Shown in pieces: positions 9,805 to 18,797 of a stretch of DNA of 42,301 nt. Both the position numbers and the translations under genes were made by a program. Each line of letters starts with the position of its first letter. Position 1 is the stretch's first letter. The stretch is from NCBI GenBank assembly GCA_017543645.1, contig JAFYFR010000022.1:1-42301 (forward strand), given 5' to 3'. This stretch comes from Bacteroidales bacterium. Lineage in GTDB: Bacteria; Bacteroidota; Bacteroidia; Bacteroidales; UBA3824. The notes under the pieces were generated by a model that was given only the letters and a program-made list of their open reading frames with translations, was not told the DNA's origin and did no database searches.

Positions 9805-11949
9805 TTATTTGGAATCTTTCGCTTTTAAATATTCGTTCTCGGATTTCAGTTCGCTAATCTGACGCTCCAGTTCTTTAACGTGCACAATCTGGTCGGTGAT
9901 GTTTTTGGAAATCACCAAAACAGATTTCAAGACATTCTGGTCGTCGCGGGTTGGCGTGTATATCTCGTTGAGGTAGTACTCCTTGTCGTTAAACTTGTAA
10001 TGGTTGATTTGCGCATGAACAAGCCCCTGCGACAGATGTTCAATAATACCGTTGAATTTTTCAACTTCCTCTTTTTCAACCATAAAGCTGCGGATATCCT
10101 TAGCCTCTATGTCGCCGATAAGCATCTCGATGCCTCCGAGGAAACGGTTGTTGGCTGTAACGAAATATCCCTGTGCGTCGAGTTCGTAATATCCGGCAGA
10201 ATTGTTGAGCACAAACTCCATCCGGCGGAGCGCCTGACGCGACTGCTCGGCTTTTTCGGTAAGTTTCTGAATGGTAGACTGCGATGTCTCCGCCTGATTT
10301 TCGTAATCGTCGTGGAGCTTCTGGTATTTCACACTCGCGTTCTTGTTGATTTCCTGGAGGTTTTCGATTTGCGCCTTGAGGTTTTCGATATTTTTGTGCA
10401 CCTCCGCCTCCTGCTGGGCAAGACGCTCTGACTTTTCGGAAGATTCTTCCAAAAGTTTTGCGGTGTTCATGTTAATCTTAACGTTGGCGATGGTGGCGGC
10501 GATGGTCTCACCGATTTTTTCGATAAATTCAACCTGATATTTTTCAATCACTCGGAACGATGCCAGTTCCACAATACCAAATGTTTCGGCATTAACTTTC
10601 AGTGGAACGATTACCAAACATGTGGGATCTGCCTCGCCCAAGCCACTGCTGATATGCACGTAGCCCTTGGGAAGGTCGGTGAGATAAACAGTGTCGTTTT
10701 CCCTAAAACACTGACCGATAAGGTTTTCGCCAATTTCGATACGCTGTTTAGCATATTTTAGACGGTCGTATGCGTAGAATGCGGTAAGGTCGAGGTGAAT
10801 GTCCTCCTTATCGCTGTCGTCCACAATGTAGATGCCTCCCATGTTGGCGTCGAGGTAGCGGACGAGTTTCTCGATAACCTTGTTGGAGAGTATCTGCATA
10901 TCGTCGCCCACGTTGCGGAGCAGTTCGTTGAACTCTGCGAGACCCTGCGAAGCCCAGTTGCGTTGAGCGTTCTCGTTCTTTCGCTGCTCGGCATCCTTCT
11001 CCGCTTTGATAAGGTTGTCGCGCATCACGAGTAGCGAGTTGGCCAGCACGTCGTGTTTGCTCTTGGGTTTGAACTCAGTAGTAAAATCACCTTCACCGAT
11101 TTTGATAGCGAACTGCGAAGTCTCTTTAAGGTTGGTAACAAGGACGCTCAGCGAGTTGATCATGTCGCCAATTTCATCCTTGCGTCCATAACCTGTAACG
11201 TCGGGCAGAATACCCCGGCTTATCTTGTTGACAATGCCCTTGATATACGAAAGCGATGTAATCATGTGCCGCCCCATGTTGATTCCAACCCACAGAATCA
11301 CCAAAAGCAATACCCAGATGGAGTATTTCAGTATTTTGAAAGAGTTGGCAGTGTTGCCGGCAATCATTTCAATATTGTTGGATGATATGTTGTAAAATGA
11401 GTTAGCGAGTTTAGAGGCATTGAAAAAGGCTGACTTGTACATAACAGAAATCCTGCCTTCGAGCAGGTCGCTGCGGAGTTTAGCCACAGCAGCTAAGTTG
11501 TTCTGGCTTTTTGCCTCGTTAAAATCCTCCATAAATCCGTCGTGCATCATAAACAGCGAGTCGATTTTTTCGGAAGCGGTGTAAAATAAGTCGCGCTCGC
11601 GGTCAGACCAAAGGTCATGATTAACGAAGTCCAAAATCTGCTTTTTTAACGAATCTAACTGCATCCCTTGGCAGGCGTCGATTTCGTTGCTGGTACGTTT
11701 AGCTGCAGAAGTTGAATCCGACTGCAGAGTCCAGCGTAACACAAGGCCGTGCGTCTGCTCTACCAAGTCTTTGAGTTTCTCGGTATAGAGCATCGACGGG
11801 AAGTTAACCGACACGTTCTGTTCAATAAGGTCGTCGTTCTTATGTCTGCTGCTGCTGAGCAGATAATACATTATTAATATGAGCAGGGCAAGAGAGCCGA
11901 AGCCTAATATCAATTTGAGTTTTACTGTAAAATGAAAGCCGGATTTCAT
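9805..11949 (-). CDS. Membrane sensor with HAMP, GAF and PAS-like domains but no kinase
   Basis: A 714-residue inner-membrane sensor. TM1 spans about 9-31, a periplasmic helical sensing region about 32-205 (no PAS or Cache signature seen), and TM2 about 208-226. HAMP-like segments follow (about 227-320, with two helical repeats around 'KDEIGDMINSL' and 'KHDVLANSLL'), then a GAF domain (about 340-490), a long coiled coil (about 495-580), a PAS-like domain (about 575-690) and a short terminal coiled coil. The protein ends at residue 714 with no histidine phosphorylation motif, HATPase, GGDEF or phosphatase domain. It probably signals through a protein partner. Similar kinase-less HAMP-GAF proteins occur in Bacteroidota, and no specific role is known to me. 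It lies upstream of the MORN-repeat gene. Confidence 0.8.
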   Translation of the reverse strand: MKSGFHFTVKLKLILGFGSLALLILIMYYLLSSSRHKNDDLIEQNVSVNFPSMLYTEKLKDLVEQTHGLVLRWTLQSDSTSAAKRTSNEIDACQGMQLDSLKKQILDFVNHDLWSDRERDLFYTASEKIDSLFMMHDGFMEDFNEAKSQNNLAAVAKLRSDLLEGRISVMYKSAFFNASKLANSFYNISSNNIEMIAGNTANSFKILKYSIWVLLLVILWVGINMGRHMITSLSYIKGIVNKISRGILPDVTGYGRKDEIGDMINSLSVLVTNLKETSQFAIKIGEGDFTTEFKPKSKHDVLANSLLVMRDNLIKAEKDAEQRKNENAQRNWASQGLAEFNELLRNVGDDMQILSNKVIEKLVRYLDANMGGIYIVDDSDKEDIHLDLTAFYAYDRLKYAKQRIEIGENLIGQCFRENDTVYLTDLPKGYVHISSGLGEADPTCLVIVPLKVNAETFGIVELASFRVIEKYQVEFIEKIGETIAATIANVKINMNTAKLLEESSEKSERLAQQEAEVHKNIENLKAQIENLQEINKNASVKYQKLHDDYENQAETSQSTIQKLTEKAEQSRQALRRMEFVLNNSAGYYELDAQGYFVTANNRFLGGIEMLIGDIEAKDIRSFMVEKEEVEKFNGIIEHLSQGLVHAQINHYKFNDKEYYLNEIYTPTRDDQNVLKSVLVISKNITDQIVHVKELERQISELKSENEYLKAKDSK

Positions 11950-12065
11950 CTTATTTTATTTTATTAATTGGTTTTCAAACAAATAGCCTAATTCTATAAA
12001 AAATTCGGCATATAAAGTTATGCAACAAATAAACCATTTGCAAATTTTTTTATAAAAAAATTTTC

Positions 12066-13073
12066 TCAGTGCATAATTTTGTACACTAACTCTTGCAAAA
12101 GTCCTCCTGCATCGGTTGACGAATTGCCCACTCCTTTGCTCTTGAGATCGTATTCGCGAAGAATTGATATAGCCTTTATAACTTTTGGCGCAGGGAATTT
12201 TTTTTGGGCTTCGGCATAGTCTTTTAAGAAAAAAGGATTGCAGCCGAGCGCCGCCGCCTGGGTTCTGGAATCGTCGCGGATATGCTGGTTGTAAATTAGC
12301 AGCTTGCAGAAATAGCCATACAAAGCTGTGATAGTCAGCACTATGGGATTATCTTTCTGATTTTTTGAAAAATGGTCAACAATGCGTGCTGCCTTAAGCA
12401 CGTCGCCCGAGCCGATGGCGTTCTGAAGCTCAAAATTGTTGTAGTCCTTGCTGATTCCGATATTGTTCTGTATGTCGGCTGACGATATTTTGGAGTTGGG
12501 CGGAAGGGCTATTATTAGTTTTTCAATCTCGTTGGCTATTTTCGAAAGGTCGTTGCCGAGATAGTCGGTGAGCAGACGTAGCGCAACGGGGTCGATCGAA
12601 AGGCCTTTTTCCTTGACCAAAGCCTCAGTCCACGCAGGTATCTTATTGTCGTAAAGCTTTTTAGAAGTAAACAGCACACCCGCTTTCTCGATAGCCGAGG
12701 CGAGTTTTTTGCGCTTGTCGAGCTCCTTATATTTATAGCAAAGCACAAGAATGGTTGTCTTCTGCGGTTTCTGCACATAATATACGAGGTCTTCGATTTT
12801 TTTCAAGTCCTGAGCCTCTTTTACTATAACCACCTGATATTCCGACATCATAGGAAACCTTTTGGCAATGTTGTCGAGATTTGCCACATCAATGTCCTTA
12901 CCGTAGACTACCGTCTGGTTGAATGTCTTTTCGTCGTCGGTGAGTACATTTTTTTCGATGTAAGCCGAAATCTTGTCGATATAATAAGGCTCGTCGCCCT
13001 GCAAAAGATATACAGGGGCGAATTTTTTAGCCTTGAGGTCGGATAATATGCCTTCGTATGTTGCTGCCGCCAT
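12066..13073 (-). CDS. holA: DNA polymerase III delta subunit
   Basis: A 335-residue clamp-loader subunit that opens the beta sliding clamp. The N-terminal region has the family pattern PVYLLQGDEPYYIDKI (about 20-35), followed by the degenerate AAA+ segment with YVQKPQKTTILVLCYK and a Lys-rich DKRKKL. A helical bundle follows (LTDYLGNDLSKIANEIEKL), with the C-terminal collar containing DIQNNIG and the LLQELVYKIMH end. Length fits the family (about 330-345). It is 9 nt downstream of the AMP nucleosidase gene, so the two are probably co-transcribed. A 116-bp AT-rich gap separates it from the sensor gene. Confidence 0.93.
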   Translation of the reverse strand: MAAATYEGILSDLKAKKFAPVYLLQGDEPYYIDKISAYIEKNVLTDDEKTFNQTVVYGKDIDVANLDNIAKRFPMMSEYQVVIVKEAQDLKKIEDLVYYVQKPQKTTILVLCYKYKELDKRKKLASAIEKAGVLFTSKKLYDNKIPAWTEALVKEKGLSIDPVALRLLTDYLGNDLSKIANEIEKLIIALPPNSKISSADIQNNIGISKDYNNFELQNAIGSGDVLKAARIVDHFSKNQKDNPIVLTITALYGYFCKLLIYNQHIRDDSRTQAAALGCNPFFLKDYAEAQKKFPAPKVIKAISILREYDLKSKGVGNSSTDAGGLLQELVYKIMH

Positions 13074-13082
13074 GGAAAAACT

Positions 13083-13853
13083 TTAAAAACGCAGATGCTT
13101 GACGCTCTGGCAGTTGTTGATAATTTCTTTAAGAGATTTTATGCCTATTTCGAGATGCTGGTCAACATAGTTGTGAGTTACCTTATTGTCTGATTCTCTG
13201 GTTTTTACACCGGAAGAAATCATAGGCTGGTCAGACACGAGCAGCAACGCGCCGGTGGGAATCTGGTTTTTGAACCCAACGGTAAAAAGGGTGGCGGTTT
13301 CCATGTCAACAGCCATGGTGCGGATTTGGCGGAGATAGTCTTTAAAATCGTCGTCCCATTCCCAGACGCGACGGTTGGTGGTGTAGACAGTTCCCGTCCA
13401 ATAGTCGCGGCCGGTGTCACGCACCATAGCCGACACAGCCCGTTGAAGGTTAAATGCCGGCAGAGCAGGCACTTCGGGAGGGAGATATGCGTTGCTTGTT
13501 CCCTCGCCACGGATAGCGGCAATGGGCAGGATAAGGTCGCCGAGCTGGTTGATGCGTTTCAATCCGCCGCACTTGCCAAGGAAAAGCACCGCCTCGGGAC
13601 GCACCGCGCTGAGCAAGTCCATGATGGTGGCGGCGTTGGGGCTTCCCATTCCGAAATTTATAATTGTGATGCCCTCCGCCGATGCGTTTGGCATATTCTG
13701 ATTCTCGCCCATAATCGGCACATTATATTTGGTGGCAAACAATTCCACATAATGCTGAAAATTGGTCAGCAGAATATGCTTGTCAAAATCTTCGAGTTCG
13801 CGCCCAGTGTATCGGGGCAGCCAATTGTTCACTATTTCTTCTTTGGTTCTCAT
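13083..13853 (-). CDS. amn: AMP nucleosidase (short Bacteroidota form)
   Basis: A 256-residue enzyme predicted to hydrolyse AMP to adenine and ribose 5-phosphate (purine salvage and adenylate balance). It has the nucleoside phosphorylase fold: GITIINFGMGSPNAATIMDLL near 60-80, an EAVLFLGKCGGL phosphate-site loop near 88-99, and the AVDMETATLF signature near 182-191 with the Glu that contacts the ribose. It lacks the N-terminal domain of the about 480-residue proteobacterial enzyme, as is normal in Bacteroidales. A Bacteroidota -7 box lies 42 nt upstream, overlapping the start of the divergent gene. holA follows 9 nt downstream. Confidence 0.88.
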   Translation of the reverse strand: MRTKEEIVNNWLPRYTGRELEDFDKHILLTNFQHYVELFATKYNVPIMGENQNMPNASAEGITIINFGMGSPNAATIMDLLSAVRPEAVLFLGKCGGLKRINQLGDLILPIAAIRGEGTSNAYLPPEVPALPAFNLQRAVSAMVRDTGRDYWTGTVYTTNRRVWEWDDDFKDYLRQIRTMAVDMETATLFTVGFKNQIPTGALLLVSDQPMISSGVKTRESDNKVTHNYVDQHLEIGIKSLKEIINNCQSVKHLRF

Positions 13854-13894
13854 GTTTCAATTTTTTTTATTAGTTTCGCAAAGTTTTCAAAATA

Positions 13895-13902
13895 CAAATA
13901 TA
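13895..13902 (-). promoter_or_regulatory. Bacteroidota -7 box for amn-holA
   Basis: TATATTTG on the minus strand matches the TAnnTTTG consensus. It sits 42 nt before the amn ATG, and its outer base is the first base of the divergent gene's ATG at 13902. No clear -33 TTTG is visible about 20 bp further out. Confidence 0.5.
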
Positions 13903-14366
13903 TGCAAAATTTGAATTTGCCGCCGTGCAATCTTACAATAAAAAACGGTTTACAAAATAAATACATTTTTGACATTATACGAAAAAAATATATAGTTTTA
14001 ACACCCGAAGAGTGGGTGCGGCAACATTTTGTGCATTTTCTGATTGACTATAAGCACTATCCGCCAAGCCTCATGCGAACCGAAAACGGACTGAAGCTCT
14101 ATAATACTGTAAAACGCAGCGACATTGTAATTTACAACCGAAACGCCGAGGCTGTGGCTTTGGTAGAATGTAAAGCCCCCGAGGTAAAAATTTCTCAAAG
14201 CACATTCGACCAGATAGCAAGATACAATATTCATTTTAATGCGAGTATCTTGATGGTCACCAACGGATTAACCACATATTGCGTAAAAATAGACAAAGCA
14301 AATGGCGGATATGGATTTGTCAACGACATTCCCGAATACAGCGAAATCTGCGGATATGATTCTTAG
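13902..14366 (+). CDS. Small HsdR-N-like (type I restriction enzyme R, N-terminal) protein
   Basis: A 154-residue stand-alone protein resembling the HSDR_N_2 family, a PD-(D/E)XK nuclease-like domain found alone in many Bacteroidota. The core is visible: a helical start (LTPEEWVRQHFVHFLI), then RSDIVIYN and ALVECKAP, matching the D...ExK catalytic pattern, and a later QIARYN helix. No helicase, specificity or methylase gene is nearby, so it is not part of a complete type I system. The start at 13902 is chosen because residues further upstream in the frame are antisense to amn. The start overlaps the amn -7 box. Confidence 0.75.
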   Translation: MQNLNLPPCNLTIKNGLQNKYIFDIIRKKYIVLTPEEWVRQHFVHFLIDYKHYPPSLMRTENGLKLYNTVKRSDIVIYNRNAEAVALVECKAPEVKISQSTFDQIARYNIHFNASILMVTNGLTTYCVKIDKANGGYGFVNDIPEYSEICGYDS

Positions 14367-14380
14367 CCTACGCTCCTACC

Positions 14381-15334
14381 CTACATCATTAACGAAAAGT
14401 TATACCACACCACCACCAAAAAGAGGATTCCCAAAAGCATAATAATTTTGGAAATGGTGGCTGCTTTATGACAATCTTCTTTAGTATTCATCGTTAACAC
14501 TTTATAAGCCAAGATGATAAGCGGAACAACCAGTAACACTCCTAAATAAACCGCCGAAACAGTATCGTTCATAAATTTGCACCAAACAATTGCCAGCCCT
14601 GCAATTACAGCAGCGATAAGCACTACCACAAATATTTTTGAAGCCTTAACGCCTATCACCACAGGAACAGTCTTGCGTCCGATTTCGCGGTCGCCGTCGA
14701 TATCCTCCACGTCTTTAATCACCTCGCGCAGCAATGTGTTTACAAAAGCAAAGAGTGAAAATCCCAACGCCCAGTAAAACAATATGTTGAAGTCATAGAT
14801 GCCGGTCTGAAGAATCTCATCGGCATTTGCCACTTGCCCGGGAATTTCGTAGGCCACAGGCATCAGCGGAATAACGCCGACAAGGAAAGAAACTATCAGA
14901 TTGCCAAGCAAAAACTGTTTTTTGTAAGCCGAGGAGTAAAACCATAACAGCCCCGACACCAAGGGATAAGCCAGCGCAAACTGCCAGACTCCTATACGCA
15001 CCGAAACCAACGCGCCCAAAACGCAAGCGGTAATAGTAAAGAACAAATGCCACGCGAGAGCGTTTCCACGACTTATATCCGTGCCTATCACCACATTTTT
15101 GGGACGGTTTATCATATCGGATTTCGTGTCGAAATAGTCGTTGATAATGTATCCTCCCGCCGCTATCATCATGGTGGCCAAGCACAAAAACACAAAATCC
15201 AATATGGTAAATGAAGGCTTCAGTTCATACAGATACAATATCGGACGCACCAGGCACCAATTAATCAACACCTGCAGCAACGCTATCATCAGCAGGTTTT
15301 TTATTCTAATTATTTTCAAAAAGGCTTTCATCAT
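14381..15334 (-). CDS. UbiA-family prenyltransferase
   Basis: A 317-residue polytopic membrane enzyme transferring a prenyl group to an acceptor. Both Asp-rich motifs that bind Mg-diphosphate are present: NDYFDTKSD near residues 66-74 and DVEDIDGDREIGRKT near 210-224. About eight or nine hydrophobic helices are recognisable. Bacteroidota members are often annotated as geranylgeranylglycerol-phosphate geranylgeranyltransferase, but the substrate cannot be read from sequence. Its ATG overlaps the stop of the DUF2520 gene by 4 bases (ATGA), so translation is probably coupled. It ends 14 nt from the convergent HsdR-N-like gene. Confidence 0.85.
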   Translation of the reverse strand: MMKAFLKIIRIKNLLMIALLQVLINWCLVRPILYLYELKPSFTILDFVFLCLATMMIAAGGYIINDYFDTKSDMINRPKNVVIGTDISRGNALAWHLFFTITACVLGALVSVRIGVWQFALAYPLVSGLLWFYSSAYKKQFLLGNLIVSFLVGVIPLMPVAYEIPGQVANADEILQTGIYDFNILFYWALGFSLFAFVNTLLREVIKDVEDIDGDREIGRKTVPVVIGVKASKIFVVVLIAAVIAGLAIVWCKFMNDTVSAVYLGVLLVVPLIILAYKVLTMNTKEDCHKAATISKIIMLLGILFLVVVWYNFSLMM

Positions 15335-16128
15335 TCTTTGTCTAAGATATTAAGACCGTCTTTGTATGTCTTAGAAAAATCAATTATACTTTCGCTTACA
15401 AAGCTATAAATTTTTTTCAAATATGGATACTGGTTGAGCATTTCGAGATGATAATTTAGTATGCGCGTGTCGTTGCGCACCGCAGGACCGCTCTGACACA
15501 GCACGGGGTCACTTTCCAATGCCTTGCGGACAGTTTCGTGAATCAAAGGCTCGAGAAGCGAAAAATCCACCTTGTCTTTTGCCATGAGCATCTTGGACGC
15601 TGCTATCATGTGGTTTGTGAAGTTACAGGCAAACACCGCGCTCAGATGCAGCACACGCCTTTGCGCCGAAGTCATTTCCCTGACATCTGACGAAAGCGAA
15701 TTAGCAAGCATCATTATCTTCTGGGAAGTAATCTCGTCGCTGCTCTCCACAAGCAGGGGGACATTGGCAAAATCCACATTTACACTCTTAGAGAAAGTCT
15801 GCACTGGATATATCACACCGCATTTTTTGAAAAAACGCTTCAGCACGTTGATGTCGGTAGTGCCGCTGGTGTGAAGCACTATATGCCGGGTCTTGAGGGC
15901 TGACGCCGCCGGCACTATTCCGTTGTCGGAGGTAACTATAAAATAGATGTCGGCGTATGGGGTAATCTTGTCTAACTCGAACACCGGCACCACGCCAAAG
16001 GCGTTGCTTATAGCGCGGACGTTGTCTATCGTCCGCCCATACACCCCCACAACATTGTGACCAGCCTTTTTCAATGCCGGAATCAGGCTCCACGCCACAT
16101 TTCCAGTTCCAAAAACAAAGATATTCAT
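15331..16128 (-). CDS. Rossmann-fold protein with DUF2520 C-terminal domain
   Basis: A 265-residue protein with an N-terminal NAD(P)-binding fold: NIFVFGTGNVAWSLIPAL at 2-19 contains the GxGNV loop, and VYGRT follows the second strand. The second half matches the helical DUF2520 domain (HLSAVFACNFTNHMIAASKML, then PLIHETVRKAL and SGPAVRNDTRIL). The arrangement resembles ketopantoate reductase and pyrroline-5-carboxylate reductase dehydrogenases, but no substrate is established. It is translationally coupled to the downstream UbiA gene and divergent from the aromatic-amino-acid genes. Confidence 0.85.
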   Translation of the reverse strand: MNIFVFGTGNVAWSLIPALKKAGHNVVGVYGRTIDNVRAISNAFGVVPVFELDKITPYADIYFIVTSDNGIVPAASALKTRHIVLHTSGTTDINVLKRFFKKCGVIYPVQTFSKSVNVDFANVPLLVESSDEITSQKIMMLANSLSSDVREMTSAQRRVLHLSAVFACNFTNHMIAASKMLMAKDKVDFSLLEPLIHETVRKALESDPVLCQSGPAVRNDTRILNYHLEMLNQYPYLKKIYSFVSESIIDFSKTYKDGLNILDKE

Positions 16129-16218
16129 CTCGCAATTATTAAATAATATGCAAAGATTGGAAAATATTTTTATTTAGCAAGTTTTTTTTGCAATTTTGCG
16201 CAAAAAAAGAGGAAAAAC

Positions 16219-17523
16219 ATGTCTACGAAAATCTTGGCGGTAACGGGAAACCCCGTGTTGCACAGCCTCAGTCCGGTACTGATGGAGGGTGCTATCAATG
16301 CCAACAAACTACAATACAAATATTTACGACTACCAGCTGATTCAGCAGAAGAGGCTATCGAGGTATTCAAAATGCTCAACATGAGCGGAATGAATGTTAC
16401 TGCGCCATTCAAGCAGGACGTGATACCATATCTCGACCATCTTACCGAAAATGCAAAAAATGCCGGTGCGGTAAACTGCGTTTTTCAGAAGGACGGATGT
16501 CTTTGGGGCGACAACACCGACATCACAGGTGTAGAAATATGCCTAAGGCGTTACCCTGAATTTCTCAAAGAAGGCAAAATGCTTGTGATTGGTAGCGGAG
16601 GAGCGGCGCAGGGTGTAATTATCGCAGGTCAAAATCTTGGGTTAAAAGTAACGGTGGCAGCCCGGAACCAAAAGGCATTAAATAAATTGCAAGAGCGTTT
16701 CGGCGTAATGGTAGAACCGTTGCAAAACATTGAAAACCTTATAGTTAATTACAAAATAATAATTCAAGCATTACCGTCGGGCGTTAAGGCTTTTAATCCC
16801 GAATTGTTAAAAAAAGATTGCCTGATTTTGGATGCCAACTACAAAGACTCGGTTTTTGAGCCATACATCAGCAAAATTGGGTTCAAATTTCTTTCGGGCA
16901 GAGATTGGCTTGTAAATCAGGCTGTTCCTGCGTTTGAAACTTTTACTGGAAGCACCACCACAGCCGACACGATGTATGCCGCGCTCCAAAACCACACATT
17001 TAAATATAGCAACCGTATTGCCCTCACGGGATTTATGGGCGTGGGCAAAACCACCTCGGGAAAAATTCTCGCCCGCCGCACCGGCTACCGTTTTGTGGAT
17101 ATGGACGACGAGATTGAGGCTCAGGAAGGTATGAAAATCACAGAAATTTTCAAGACCAAGGGCGAAGATTATTTCCGCCGTGTTGAAACCGAAATGCTCA
17201 AACAGTATTCGCAGACACCCAACATTATTCTGTCGTGCGGTGGCGGAACGGTAAAAAATCCCATAAATCAGGACATCCTTAGAAAAGAATTTGTAAATGT
17301 CTGGCTATATGCCACTGCAAAATACTGCATCGACGGATTGGATGTGTCGAACCGTCCGCTCCTTCAATGCGCCGACCCTCTCAAAGCCGCCGAAAAAATG
17401 CTTTCGGAGCGTATTCCATTCTACGCCGCCTGCGCCTACGCCGTGGTGTGCGTCGAAAATTTAGAAACTGAACAAATCGCAAACAAAATTTATGAACAAA
17501 TTAATAGAACATTCGGAATATAA
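16219..17523 (+). CDS. aroE-aroK: Bifunctional shikimate dehydrogenase / shikimate kinase fusion
   Basis: A 434-residue fusion carrying out two consecutive steps, dehydroshikimate to shikimate and on to shikimate 3-phosphate. Residues 1-255 are AroE-like: SLSP at 16-19, NVTAPFK with the catalytic Lys at 65, GAVN near 83-86, GDNTD with the catalytic Asp at 101, and the NADP loop GSGGAAQG at 125-132. Residues 264-434 are AroK-like: P-loop GFMGVGKTT at 271-279, VDMDDEIE near 293-300, FRRVE near 319-323, SCGGG near 339-343 and the lid SNRPLL near 377-382. The usual SxSPxxHN signature lacks its His/Asn here (SLSPVLME). No stop or frameshift separates the halves. It overlaps aroA by 32 nt. Confidence 0.92.
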   Translation: MSTKILAVTGNPVLHSLSPVLMEGAINANKLQYKYLRLPADSAEEAIEVFKMLNMSGMNVTAPFKQDVIPYLDHLTENAKNAGAVNCVFQKDGCLWGDNTDITGVEICLRRYPEFLKEGKMLVIGSGGAAQGVIIAGQNLGLKVTVAARNQKALNKLQERFGVMVEPLQNIENLIVNYKIIIQALPSGVKAFNPELLKKDCLILDANYKDSVFEPYISKIGFKFLSGRDWLVNQAVPAFETFTGSTTTADTMYAALQNHTFKYSNRIALTGFMGVGKTTSGKILARRTGYRFVDMDDEIEAQEGMKITEIFKTKGEDYFRRVETEMLKQYSQTPNIILSCGGGTVKNPINQDILRKEFVNVWLYATAKYCIDGLDVSNRPLLQCADPLKAAEKMLSERIPFYAACAYAVVCVENLETEQIANKIYEQINRTFGI

Positions 17524-18733
17524 CGCGGATTTCACCATACCCTCGTCAAAAAGCTATATGCAGAGGGCTGTGGCTCTCGCCATACTCGCCGACGGCAAGT
17601 CAATCTTGCGCAATCCCGACAACAGCAACGACTCGCTCGCCATCTTGAACATAGCCCGCAAGCTCGGCTGCAGCATCCATAACAGCAACGACACAGTGGA
17701 AATCAAGACTTTCAACACCATCACCGAAACCAACCTTTCGGTAGGCGAGGCCGGATTGGGTCTGAGGCTATTCACTCCTGTATGCTGCCTTTTTGGAACA
17801 AACATTACCATAGGCGGTTACGGCACATTGTTGAAACGCCCGATGATTTCGATGGAAAAACCGCTTGCCGACCTTGGCGCAAAAGTCAAAACCACCAACG
17901 GATATATCCCTATCAAGATTGAAGGCAAACTCAAAGGCGGCGAAACCGAAATTGACGGGAGCGAGAGTTCGCAGTTTCTCACAGGACTGCTCACCGCATT
18001 GCCGTTAGCCGAAAAAGATTCTATTATAAAGGTGAAAAACCTCAAAAGTATTCCCTACGTAGAGATGACCCTCGACATTATCAGGCGTTTTGGCGGCGAA
18101 ATCACCAACCACGACCACAAGGTGTTTGAAATCAAAGGCGGTCAGAAATACCACGGAACCGACTACACCGTAGAGGGCGACTGGAGCAGCGCGGCAGGAC
18201 ACCTCGTGGCAGGTGCAATTGCCGGCAGAGCAACTATTTACGGTCTCAATCCAGCATCGCTTCAGGCCGACAAAGCCATTATAAATGTGCTGATGAACTG
18301 CGGCGCGCACATCGAAATAGATTCCGACAAAATCACAGTTGCAAAACACCAGCTCATGCCGTTCCATTTCGATGCCACCGACTGTCCCGACCTATTTCCT
18401 GTTGTGGCAAGCCTTGCGTCACAATGCGCCGGTACATCTATTATAAAAGGTATCTCCCGGCTTGTGCATAAGGAGAGCAACCGCGCCATGTCGATTAAAG
18501 AGGAATTTGAAAAAATCGGTATCGCCATCACCCTCGAAGACGACAACATGATTATCGAAGGCGGACAAATCACCGGCGGACGTGTCAACAGCCACCAAGA
18601 CCACCGCATGGCAATGGCTCTGGCAATAGCGGCTCTCAACTCGCAGACTCCAGTGCAAATCGACGATGCCGACGCAGTAAACAAATCTTATCCAAAGTTT
18701 TGGGGCGATTTTGAAAAATCACTAAAAAAATAG
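17492..18733 (+). CDS. aroA: 3-phosphoshikimate 1-carboxyvinyltransferase (EPSP synthase)
   Basis: A 413-residue enzyme condensing shikimate 3-phosphate with phosphoenolpyruvate, the step after the upstream AroK domain. Landmarks are PSSKSYMQR with the substrate-binding Lys near residue 20, GEAGLGLRLFTP (a variant of the usual GNAGTA(M)R loop), GSESSQFLTGLL, GDWSSAAGHLVAGA, the catalytic-Asp region DCPDLFPVVASLA, and HQDHRMAMALAI and VNKSYPKFW near the end. Length is normal for the Bacteroidota form. The first 32 nt overlap the end of the fused aroE-aroK gene, indicating one transcript with coupled translation. Confidence 0.93.
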   Translation: MNKLIEHSEYNADFTIPSSKSYMQRAVALAILADGKSILRNPDNSNDSLAILNIARKLGCSIHNSNDTVEIKTFNTITETNLSVGEAGLGLRLFTPVCCLFGTNITIGGYGTLLKRPMISMEKPLADLGAKVKTTNGYIPIKIEGKLKGGETEIDGSESSQFLTGLLTALPLAEKDSIIKVKNLKSIPYVEMTLDIIRRFGGEITNHDHKVFEIKGGQKYHGTDYTVEGDWSSAAGHLVAGAIAGRATIYGLNPASLQADKAIINVLMNCGAHIEIDSDKITVAKHQLMPFHFDATDCPDLFPVVASLASQCAGTSIIKGISRLVHKESNRAMSIKEEFEKIGIAITLEDDNMIIEGGQITGGRVNSHQDHRMAMALAIAALNSQTPVQIDDADAVNKSYPKFWGDFEKSLKK

Positions 18734-18742
18734 TTGCATTTT

Positions 18743-18774
18743 TTTGTAAAAATGAAAATTATTGTTTACCTTTA
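18743..18774 (+). promoter_or_regulatory. Probable promoter of mrdA-rodA
   Basis: TTTG at 18743-18746 and TACCTTTA at 18767-18774 (one mismatch to TAnnTTTG) are separated by 20 bp, close to the spacing of Bacteroidota sigma-ABfr promoters. The pair lies in the 64-bp gap after aroA and would give a leader of roughly 15-20 nt before the GTG start. Confidence 0.45.
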
Positions 18775-18797
18775 ATGCACGTTTTAGATAGCTGACT

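Noticed and set aside
13326..13901. 192-codon N-terminal extension of the HsdR-N-like gene
   Set aside because: The extension is antisense to amn and unlike the family; conserved sequence begins after the ATG at 13902.
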